Assembly (NCBI GenBank): GCA_016234595.1
Contig: JACRBG010000028.1
Location: 62,001-126,000 of the forward strand
From: Chloroflexota bacterium
Lineage (GTDB): Bacteria > Chloroflexota > Anaerolineae > Aggregatilineales > J027
DNA length: 64,000 nucleotides
Direction of reading: 5' to 3'
The notes under the pieces were generated by a model that was not told the origin of the DNA, made no database searches, and worked only from the letters and a program-made list of their open reading frames with translations. This document shows positions 51,323-58,486 of the stretch, in pieces. Numbering within the stretch: position 1 is the stretch's first letter; every line of letters begins with the position of its first letter. Both the position numbers and the translations under genes were made by a program.

Positions 51323-53899
51323 TTAACGCCATGAAGCGACTTGGACAGTTCCCCCAAAGGGTCGCCCAATGGATTGATTACCATATGCTCCAGAATTGAA
51401 TTGGAGATCGTTTCGATAGAACAACTCGCCACTTTGGTAGAACAGCCCAAAACTATCCACGTGATCTCCGTTCCAATCCCCGACCACGAAGAGCCCGCCA
51501 TCACTCGTCAAAGGTGCGCCAATGTATTGGGCTAAATCAAAGGCGGCGGCATTGGTTGTTGGGGGCACATTGCCAAAAGCGATGAATGTCCCACGACGCA
51601 CAGCGATGGAGTCCACCCCGTCGCCATTAAAGTCCCCGGCTCCAAATTGATGTACACCACTGAACCCACCTGAATCGGGGAGTACCACACTCAGCCATTG
51701 ATAAGTGATGGCTGGGGCTGTGTTACCCGACAGATCACAAGTGAAGTAGAGGACAAAAGCGGTACCATATGGAGGGAAGCTGGCGGATTGCACGGCTCCA
51801 ATACAATCATTCGGCACCGCGTCATTAAAACGACCCGCGACAGGTAGCCCACTAATCCCAATCCACAAACTACGCCAATCACTGGACTGAGATTCGCCGC
51901 CTTTGTTGGTGTAGAAAAATGGCCCATTGGCATACACGCCCGGTGTTTTGAGACCATCGCCATTCCAATCACCCATCACCCACTGGCCGCCGCTCACGGG
52001 TGCGTAGGCCGAAAAACCCGTATAGGCAGTATAGGGCGGGTTGTCTTGCAAAGTATCCAGCAGATTGACCTGATTTAGGCCCGGATTAAACACTGCCAAA
52101 CTGTCAGCAGTAGACTTAGGGCTTGGCGTCACAAAAACATCCTGCTGATTGTTGTCGTCATTGGGTAACAAATTTTCGGCAGTGGATTGAAACCCGACAT
52201 AATGCCCATCTGCTGAGATGCTGGGAGCAAGCGACTCCCCAGCCGCCTGTGTGCCATTCAGTGGGTCTGAGAGACGGATGGTGGTATTGGTTTGGCGATC
52301 ACGCACAAAGATGTCGGCTGAGCCGTTATTGTCACTTTGCGGGACTAAGTTATCGGCTAGCGACTCAAAAGCCACGTAGCGTCCATCAGCGGAAATCACT
52401 GGGGCATCTGACAGGGCTACCCCTTCTACTCCATTCGACGACACCGAGACTCGCGTCAAGGCGAGCGTTTGGCGGTCATAGACAAACACGTCGGATTCAC
52501 CATTGGTATCATTTGGTACGAGATTACTGGCAACCGCATCGAAGGCAATATAACGGCCATCAGCGGAAAGACTGGCGTGGCGTACAGTAGGCAAACCAGC
52601 AGTTGGTGCAATACGGGATACAATTAACCCGGTACTGTCAAAGATATCTACGTTCGGGCCGTTAGGATCACCAACCACTAAATCATTGGCAGAAGAGGAA
52701 AATACTACGTGCTGACCATCGGCGGAAATTGCCGGAGCACCTGAAGCCCCATTGCCAAACGCACCCGAAGGCGTTCTTGAGACGAGGTAGGTAATAGAGC
52801 TTACCAGATCGTACACAAACACGTCTGGGTTGTTGTTGGCATCAACATTGGTGCTCATATTAGTGGCATAGGATTCATAAGCGACGAAGCGCCCATTGCC
52901 GGAGATGGCCGGAAGGCGTGAGACACCATTAGTTTGGGTATTGCCGGTTGCTGGAGAAGGGATTGAAATACGAATCGTCGTGTTGGCTTGACGATCTCGT
53001 ACAAAGATGTCCGAAACCCCGTTTGTGTCGCCCGCTACCAAATTATTGGCTTCCGACTCGAAGGCCACATAGCGCCCATCAGCGGAAATGGATATGGCAT
53101 GGGTGTTGCCGTTACCCAATTGTCCACTGCTGCTAACCGAAACAATACTGATTACACAGGTGAGACGATCGTAGACAAATGCATCACTGGCATTATTGCT
53201 ATCCCCTGCAACAAGATTGCTGGCAAAAGACCGGAAGGCGACGTAACGCCCATCACCTGAAAGGCTCGTATAATCCGAGGGATTATTAGCCTCAGCTCCG
53301 ATAGAGGAGACGCTGGCCCGATAGATTGCATGAGGGGCGGCACAGGACGACGATTGAGCGCCCCCATCGCCAAGCTGCTGAGAGACAGTGACAGCTTGTG
53401 GTGAGGGTGAAGGTGTAGCGGTCGAGGGGATAGGGGCAGCTTGGGGTATTACAAATGCGTCCACGGCAACAATTCCCCCCTCTTGGGCGTAAACTTTAAG
53501 GGTATGGGGTTCATCTGTAAGATAATTGACCATAGCGGATTGCCCATAGGTCACTTTATCTGCCCGCGTGATCACTGTCCGTAACACAGTTCCATCCACC
53601 TCAAGCGCCAAGGTGCCCAATTGCGGGCCAGCCACATACAGAACTTCAAAGGTGCTGCCTTCAAAGGCGAGGGTTAAGGCATCCGCCTCATTTCCGCTCG
53701 AATATAGATAGTCCCCTCCACTAGCCCCTGTCGCAGTTTGAATGACCCATGTGCCATTCTGTACAACCTGCGCGTCGTCAGACTCGATTCGGCGAGAACG
53801 TGGTGTTTGAGCACGACTTATGGCTGAGTCAAACAGACTCATGGCAAGGATGAAAAGCCCTAGAAGGACAAACAGACGATAAACCGAACGTGATTTCAT
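51323..53899 (-). CDS. Secreted beta-propeller/FG-GAP protein, copy 1
   Basis: 858 aa with a signal peptide of about 30 residues. A beta-sandwich module (about 38-150) begins RIESDDAQVVQNGTW. A propeller of about eight TolB/PD40-like repeats follows (about 190-600), each like ISADGRYVAFES...DIFVRDRQTN. The C-terminal FG-GAP-like region (about 620-858) has GDWNGDGLKTPGVY, GDFNGDGVDSIAVRRG and GDWNGDHVDSFGLFY, likely calcium loops. It is a tandem paralogue of the gene at 54119, and its terminal module also occurs in the mosaic protein at 26146. Likely role: cell-surface or secreted binding of a polymer; there is no catalytic motif. Confidence 0.88.
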   Translation of the reverse strand: MKSRSVYRLFVLLGLFILAMSLFDSAISRAQTPRSRRIESDDAQVVQNGTWVIQTATGASGGDYLYSSGNEADALTLAFEGSTFEVLYVAGPQLGTLALEVDGTVLRTVITRADKVTYGQSAMVNYLTDEPHTLKVYAQEGGIVAVDAFVIPQAAPIPSTATPSPSPQAVTVSQQLGDGGAQSSSCAAPHAIYRASVSSIGAEANNPSDYTSLSGDGRYVAFRSFASNLVAGDSNNASDAFVYDRLTCVISIVSVSSSGQLGNGNTHAISISADGRYVAFESEANNLVAGDTNGVSDIFVRDRQANTTIRISIPSPATGNTQTNGVSRLPAISGNGRFVAYESYATNMSTNVDANNNPDVFVYDLVSSITYLVSRTPSGAFGNGASGAPAISADGQHVVFSSSANDLVVGDPNGPNVDIFDSTGLIVSRIAPTAGLPTVRHASLSADGRYIAFDAVASNLVPNDTNGESDVFVYDRQTLALTRVSVSSNGVEGVALSDAPVISADGRYVAFESLADNLVPQSDNNGSADIFVRDRQTNTTIRLSDPLNGTQAAGESLAPSISADGHYVGFQSTAENLLPNDDNNQQDVFVTPSPKSTADSLAVFNPGLNQVNLLDTLQDNPPYTAYTGFSAYAPVSGGQWVMGDWNGDGLKTPGVYANGPFFYTNKGGESQSSDWRSLWIGISGLPVAGRFNDAVPNDCIGAVQSASFPPYGTAFVLYFTCDLSGNTAPAITYQWLSVVLPDSGGFSGVHQFGAGDFNGDGVDSIAVRRGTFIAFGNVPPTTNAAAFDLAQYIGAPLTSDGGLFVVGDWNGDHVDSFGLFYQSGELFYRNDLQFNSGAYGNQSIGRPFGGTVQVASWR

Positions 53900-53934
53900 A
53901 AACCGACTCCATCTGATATTTAATGATGAGGATT

Positions 53935-53979
53935 AGCTTATCAGGTGGGGCATCACAGGAACGTTACATGAGCGTCACA
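53935..53979 (-). promoter_or_regulatory. Triple-repeat promoter 2 (858-aa protein)
   Basis: Heptamers CATCACA (53951), CGTTACA (53962) and CGTCACA (53973) at exact 11-bp spacing. On the minus strand the nearest -10-like box is TAAGCT (53935-53940) at 10 nt, the weakest of the five sites. The ATG follows 35 nt later. Confidence 0.65.
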
Positions 53980-53991
53980 GCTAGAGTTGAG

Positions 53992-54040
53992 AAAGGGAAT
54001 GGTTCTTCCTCACTAATCAGAGGACACTTAATCCATTCCC
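53992..54040 (-). terminator. Putative terminator after the 846-aa protein gene
   Basis: GGGAATGG (53995-54002) pairs with CCATTCCC (54033-54040); on the minus strand only TTTC follows. It corresponds base for base in position and core sequence to the terminator at 51193-51243, so it is a duplicated copy with a poorer T-tract. Confidence 0.6.
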
Positions 54041-54118
54041 GCTGTGTGAACAAGAACATGGTTGGAAAGATGCTGATCAAAGATGTGGTGGCTTTGTTCT
54101 ATCCCCAACCATTAGAGG

Positions 54119-56659
54119 TCAATGCCATGAGGTGGCTTGGATAGGCGTGGCGAAGGGTCGGACAATAGATTGATTACCGTAGACGCCCGAATTGAATTGG
54201 AGATCGTTGCGATAAAACAACTCGCCACTTTGGTAGAATAGCCCAAAGCTATCCAAATGATCGCCGTTCCAATCTCCGACGACAAAAATCTCACCATCAC
54301 TGGTTGCAGGTGCGCCGATGTATTGGGCATAGGGGAAGGAGGCTGCACTTTCCGATGGAGCTACTGTGCCAAAGGCGACGTAAGTCCCGCGTCGCACCGC
54401 AATAGAGTCATCCCCATCGCCATCAAAGTCCCCAGCAGCAAACTGATGCGGGCCACTGAAGCCACCTGAATCTGGCAGTAACACACTTAGCCATTGAAAG
54501 GCAATGGTAGGGGTAGTGTTACCCGACAAATCGCAGGTGAAATACAAGACAAAGGCTACGCCATAGGGCGGGAAATTGGCAGATTGTACAGCCCCTATGC
54601 AGTCATTGGGTAAATTGATATTGAAACGACCCGCAACGGGTGGGCCGCTGACACCAATCCATAGACTATGCCAATCGTTGGCTTGGGCCTCCCCCGCCTT
54701 ATTGGTATAGAAAAAAGGCCCATTGGTGTAGACACCCGGTGTTTTGAGACCATCCCCATTCCAATCACCCATTACCCATTGCCCGCCATTGACCGGGGCA
54801 TAGGCTGAGAAAAGAGTATAGGCCGACTGCGGCGGATTATCTTGTAAGGTATCCAATAGATTGACCTGATTTAGCCCTGTATTGAAGAGTGCCAATGTAT
54901 CTGGCGACGGCTGGGGATGTGGTGTGACAAAGACGTCGAGAAAACCATTGGTGTCCCCGCCTACTAGATTGTTGGCGGAGGAATTGAAGGTGACATACCG
55001 CCCGTCGCTTGAAATTGCCGGATTGAACGAGCCGCCACCAACAGCCTGTCCACCGTTGTAGGGGAAGGAGACAAGCGTAGTCGTGCTAGATTGGAGGTCA
55101 TGGAGAAACACATCACTTAGAAAGTTGCTATCCCCGCTTACCAAATTGGTGGCGGTGGATTCAAAAGTGATATAGCGCCCATTGGCAGAAATTGCGGGAT
55201 TAAACGAACTACTCCCAGCCTGTGTTCCAGTAGAACTGACGGAAACTCGCATGGTAAGGTTCGTTTGGCGATCTCGCACAAACACATCATAATTACCGTT
55301 CGTATCTCCCGTGACCAAATTAGCTGCACCTGATTCAAAAGCGATATAACGTCCGTCTGCCGAAATTACTGGATCGCTGGAAGCACCGTCCTGTCCGGCA
55401 ACCCCAGACAACGAAACCCTTGTGGTTGTGTTGGTTTGACGATCGCGCACAAAAATATCAGAGAAACCATTGGTATCGCCAGCTACTAGGTTGGTCGCGA
55501 ACGAGTCAAATGTAACATAGCGTGCGTCCGGCGAAATTGCAGGATTAGATGATCCACCGTTACCTTCCAATCCGCTGTTGGTTAGCGAGATACGGGTTGT
55601 CGTATTGGCAAGTGTGTTACGGATGAAAATGTCTGACTGGTTGTTGCCATCGCTGGTCACGAGATTCGTTGCAAAAGACTCAAATACAATAGAGCGCCCA
55701 TCTGCCGAAATTGCGGGGTTATATGAATGGCCTCCAGTAGCTTGTGCTCCATTGGTAGCGACGGAAACCCGTGTCGTTTGGCCTGTTTGTCGGTCATGCA
55801 CAAAAATATCAGCGTTATTGTTGTTATCCCCCGTGACCAAATTGGTCGCATACGACTGAAATGCCACGTACCGCCCATCGCCCGAAATTACGGGCGTCAA
55901 CGAGTTTCCGCCAACGCTCGGTTGTCCATCAGAAGTAACGGAGACACGGCTAATAATGCACGTATGTTGGTCATAGACAAAGACATCCGCTACGTTGTTG
56001 GTGTCTCCTAGCACCAAATTGGTCGCATCGGAACTGAAGGCTACATAAGACCCATCGGCTGAGAGCGATGAATCCATAGAATTAAAATTTCCGGCCTGTC
56101 CACTTGAACTCAGCGAAACACGATGTATAAGACTAAGTGGGGTACAAGAAACCGCACGAGTGCCGCCCCCCTGACCCACCAGCGTGTTTTGGGTCGAGGC
56201 AGGGAATCGAAAAGCATCAAGTGCAATTGCCCCGCTCCCTTGCCCATAGACTTTCAGAATATGGGCGGCATTAGCCAGATTATTTAGGGCAACAACTTGC
56301 TCATAGGTTGGCTGGTCGGCGGTGGCGCTAACGGTTTGAAGTACTGTACCATCTACCTCCAAGACAATTGGGTTTAATTTCGGTCCTTTGACATAAACCA
56401 CTTCCACCGATGGCCCTCTAAAGCTAAGGGTCAAGGTATCTGCTTGCGCTCCACTGGACAACAGATAACTGCCTCCACTCGCTTGAGTAGCATTTTGAGA
56501 TGACCATGTGCCGCCTTGAGCGACACGTGAATCATTCGATTCAATGGTGAGGTCACTGGGCGTCTGAGCTTGGCTAGTCAGCGGATTTAGTAGATTGAAG
56601 ATGAGGATAAAGACTCCCATTGAGATCAAAACACGATAAAACCGAGGGACATGCTGCAT
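54119..56659 (-). CDS. Secreted beta-propeller/FG-GAP protein, copy 2
   Basis: 846 aa with the same architecture as the gene at 51323: signal peptide, beta-sandwich module starting TIESNDSRVAQGGTW, about eight PD40-like repeats (about 180-590), and a C-terminal FG-GAP-like region (GDWNGDGLKTPGVY, GDFDGDGDDSIAVRRG, GDWNGDHLDSFGLFY). The C-terminal 230 residues are the most conserved between the copies. The duplication includes the downstream terminator-promoter cassette. It is preceded by triple-repeat promoter 3. Confidence 0.88.
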   Translation of the reverse strand: MQHVPRFYRVLISMGVFILIFNLLNPLTSQAQTPSDLTIESNDSRVAQGGTWSSQNATQASGGSYLLSSGAQADTLTLSFRGPSVEVVYVKGPKLNPIVLEVDGTVLQTVSATADQPTYEQVVALNNLANAAHILKVYGQGSGAIALDAFRFPASTQNTLVGQGGGTRAVSCTPLSLIHRVSLSSSGQAGNFNSMDSSLSADGSYVAFSSDATNLVLGDTNNVADVFVYDQHTCIISRVSVTSDGQPSVGGNSLTPVISGDGRYVAFQSYATNLVTGDNNNNADIFVHDRQTGQTTRVSVATNGAQATGGHSYNPAISADGRSIVFESFATNLVTSDGNNQSDIFIRNTLANTTTRISLTNSGLEGNGGSSNPAISPDARYVTFDSFATNLVAGDTNGFSDIFVRDRQTNTTTRVSLSGVAGQDGASSDPVISADGRYIAFESGAANLVTGDTNGNYDVFVRDRQTNLTMRVSVSSTGTQAGSSSFNPAISANGRYITFESTATNLVSGDSNFLSDVFLHDLQSSTTTLVSFPYNGGQAVGGGSFNPAISSDGRYVTFNSSANNLVGGDTNGFLDVFVTPHPQPSPDTLALFNTGLNQVNLLDTLQDNPPQSAYTLFSAYAPVNGGQWVMGDWNGDGLKTPGVYTNGPFFYTNKAGEAQANDWHSLWIGVSGPPVAGRFNINLPNDCIGAVQSANFPPYGVAFVLYFTCDLSGNTTPTIAFQWLSVLLPDSGGFSGPHQFAAGDFDGDGDDSIAVRRGTYVAFGTVAPSESAASFPYAQYIGAPATSDGEIFVVGDWNGDHLDSFGLFYQSGELFYRNDLQFNSGVYGNQSIVRPFATPIQATSWH

Positions 56660-56696
56660 TACTAAACTCCTCAGAATATTCTGAAACGATTTTCTT

Positions 56697-56740
56697 ATCC
56701 TAATAGGGCCACGTCACGACCTTATCACAGCGCCGTCACA
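56697..56740 (-). promoter_or_regulatory. Triple-repeat promoter 3 (846-aa protein)
   Basis: Heptamers CGTCACG (56712), TATCACA (56723) and CGTCACA (56734) at exact 11-bp spacing. On the minus strand, 9 nt to TAGGAT (56697-56702), identical to promoter 1 in box and distance. The ATG follows about 37 nt later. Confidence 0.75.
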
Positions 56741-56839
56741 GGTGTGGATTGAAATTCGAGATAGATTCGAACTTCCATTGATTGATAAAGGCTGAAATTG
56801 CCTACCGTGATTAAGGAAATGACCAAACGGAAGGGTTAA

Positions 56840-56875
56840 CCATAAATTGACTCTGGGAAAAGCTTCCCAGAGTCA
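56840..56875 (-). terminator. Terminator after the P460-cupredoxin gene
   Basis: Perfect 12-bp stem TGACTCTGGGAA (56848-56859) with TTCCCAGAGTCA (56864-56875) and tetraloop AAGC, 6 bp past the stop codon. On the minus strand it is followed by ATTTATGG, so the T-tract is weak but the stem is very strong. Confidence 0.75.
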
Positions 56876-56881
56876 TTTGAT

Positions 56882-57952
56882 TTATTCAGTGACGATGATT
56901 TTGCCTATTTCATTGGCATGGGTGGTGCATAGATAGAGATATTCACCCGGTTTGTCGAAGGTGAAACTAAAACTAGCCCCCGGCTGAGCATTAACACTCG
57001 CTAGTGCGGGGGATTCAAACAGCGGCTCGTTTGCAGCGACTACTTTACCCTGATCATCTATGACTGCGGCCACTACTTTATGCGAGGCTTCATCATTGTT
57101 GACCCAAGTGACTGTTGTGCCCACTTTGACTTCTAAGACATCTTCATGAAAGGCGTATAGATAAATGCTGATTTCATTTTCACCCACGGGTGGCGAAACC
57201 AAAGCCGCATCGCCATCATACCAAAGATGCATACGGAAAGCATGATCCACAGATTCGCCGCCATCATGCGAATGACAAGCAGCACAGAAATTGGTTGTTG
57301 CTGGGGCATTTTGATAGCTACCATCTTCGTTAAAGGCTACAAATTCCCATTCACCCGCGCGATTTTCACCATACGCCTCGCCAAAACCCTCCTCCTTGCG
57401 CTGAACGTGCAGGGCAACCAATTTTTGCGCGATGTAGTGACCATTTTCATCTAAAACAGGCTGGCCGGTAACATCCAGCTTGGCTGAATATGAAATCATC
57501 AAGAGAACACTACCATAGGCAAAGGGCTCACCCTCTTGGTGTTGGGCTGCCAGATCATTTCCACAAATAGCCCGCACCAATTTGCGATCGGGGCGATCAA
57601 AGACGAAGAGTAGCTTAAATTCGGTTTCGTAATTGGCTGGAAAACCAACCCGATCCACCGAGGGGGCTGGGAGTGGGGTACTGGTTGGTGGTGGCGCAGT
57701 CGGCGTGGGGGCTTGAGGATTGGGGGTATTAGTCGCGGTGGGTGTTACAGGTTCAGGCGCTTGGAAAGTGCGCATTTCTTTAAAAGCGCCACAGGGTTGT
57801 AGATCATTTGGATCCCCCTGATAGACCATCACCCCGTCATCTGGCTTCGGATCAAAACTAGTGACTTTTGACTTTGGGACCATGATAAATGTCAAAAAGG
57901 AGAGAGCAATCCCTCCAATAATGCAAAGCGCTGACAAACGACGAACATTCAT
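56882..57952 (-). CDS. Cytochrome P460-like/cupredoxin fusion protein
   Basis: 356 aa with an N-terminal signal anchor (about 8-25) and a Pro/Thr linker (about 66-98). A cytochrome P460-like domain (about 100-245) has the haem-binding CAACH at 223-227 preceded by GEWEFVAFNEDGSY. A C-terminal cupredoxin domain (about 258-356) has His291 (EASHKVV), Cys342 and His345 (LCTTHANE). In blue copper proteins the axial Met follows; here the amicyanin-equivalent position is Glu348, so the copper site is unusual. Role inferred: extracytoplasmic redox protein, perhaps handling a nitrogen compound as P460 enzymes do. P460 also needs a Lys crosslink to haem, which I could not identify. Controlled by triple-repeat promoter 4. 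Confidence 0.85.
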   Translation of the reverse strand: MNVRRLSALCIIGGIALSFLTFIMVPKSKVTSFDPKPDDGVMVYQGDPNDLQPCGAFKEMRTFQAPEPVTPTATNTPNPQAPTPTAPPPTSTPLPAPSVDRVGFPANYETEFKLLFVFDRPDRKLVRAICGNDLAAQHQEGEPFAYGSVLLMISYSAKLDVTGQPVLDENGHYIAQKLVALHVQRKEEGFGEAYGENRAGEWEFVAFNEDGSYQNAPATTNFCAACHSHDGGESVDHAFRMHLWYDGDAALVSPPVGENEISIYLYAFHEDVLEVKVGTTVTWVNNDEASHKVVAAVIDDQGKVVAANEPLFESPALASVNAQPGASFSFTFDKPGEYLYLCTTHANEIGKIIVTE

Positions 57953-57994
57953 AGAATTCTGTCTCCAAAGGGCTTATTCAAGGTTATAGCGAGA

Positions 57995-58038
57995 ATTCTA
58001 GGAGTTCTTCGTCACATACTCGTCACAGCAGCGTCACA
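57995..58038 (-). promoter_or_regulatory. Triple-repeat promoter 4 (P460-cupredoxin gene)
   Basis: Three perfect CGTCACA heptamers at 58010, 58021 and 58032 (11-bp spacing). On the minus strand, 9 nt to TAGAAT (57995-58000), five of six to consensus. The ATG follows about 42 nt later. This is the best-conserved site. Confidence 0.8.
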
Positions 58039-58069
58039 ATCTAAGCGAATGACTAGAGAGATAGGGTGT

Positions 58070-58327
58070 TTATAAACTTGAAGCTGCAACATACCCCGTC
58101 CCTAGGGCCGTTAGGATGGCTCCAATTTTTAAGGGCACGGTTATCCATCCCTCCGGCGAATCAAAATCTACATACTCTTCGAGCGACACGATCGTAATAT
58201 AGCCCTGCTGCTCCAAGCGATAACACAACAGCATGGTTAAAACGTCGTCCACCGGAAAGGGAATTATGCCTTCATAAGCAGCCTTGGCGATTCTCATGAC
58301 CAGTTTGCGTTCTAACTCCTCAAACAT
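58070..58327 (-). CDS. Small protein of unknown function in the triple-repeat regulon
   Basis: 85 aa with a good ribosome-binding site (AGGAGA, 8 nt from the ATG). The N-terminal 60 residues are acidic and amphipathic (ELERKLVMRIAKAAYEG, LEEYVDFDSPEGW). The C-terminal 20 residues (VPLKIGAILTALGTGYVAASSL) are hydrophobic enough for a membrane helix or a buried strand. I do not recognise the family. It is divergent from the SARP-like regulator and lies downstream of triple-repeat promoter 5 on the minus strand, which supports it being a real, regulated gene. Confidence 0.65.
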   Translation of the reverse strand: MFEELERKLVMRIAKAAYEGIIPFPVDDVLTMLLCYRLEQQGYITIVSLEEYVDFDSPEGWITVPLKIGAILTALGTGYVAASSL

Positions 58328-58434
58328 GGGATTTGTCTCCTGTAATCAAATAGATTACTGATAACTGCGACCGGGCCTACAAGTTCCCGGATGGTTGGGG
58401 CAGTTGGAACTTTATCTTTATCCTCAAAATCAAT

Positions 58435-58478
58435 ATCATAGAGAATAACCGTCACAAGATAATCACAAGAGCATTACA
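58435..58478 (-). promoter_or_regulatory. Triple-repeat promoter 5 (small protein / regulator leader)
   Basis: Heptamers CGTCACA (58450), AATCACA (58461) and CATTACA (58472) at 11-bp spacing. On the minus strand, 9 nt to TATGAT (58435-58440), reading toward the 85-aa gene. On the plus strand the third heptamer ends 8 nt before the regulator's ATG and adjoins its ribosome-binding site AGGGGG, so a bound protein would also lie in the regulator's own leader. Confidence 0.7.
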
Positions 58479-58486
58479 GGGGGTTT

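Noticed and set aside
52123-52590. 155-codon plus-strand frame
   Set aside because: Antisense of the repeated PD40 blades of the 858-aa protein; its internal repeats mirror the blades.
58010-58038. Triplet repeats as a CRISPR array
   Set aside because: Repeat units are 7 bp with 4-bp spacers at promoters; far too short for CRISPR and no cas genes nearby.
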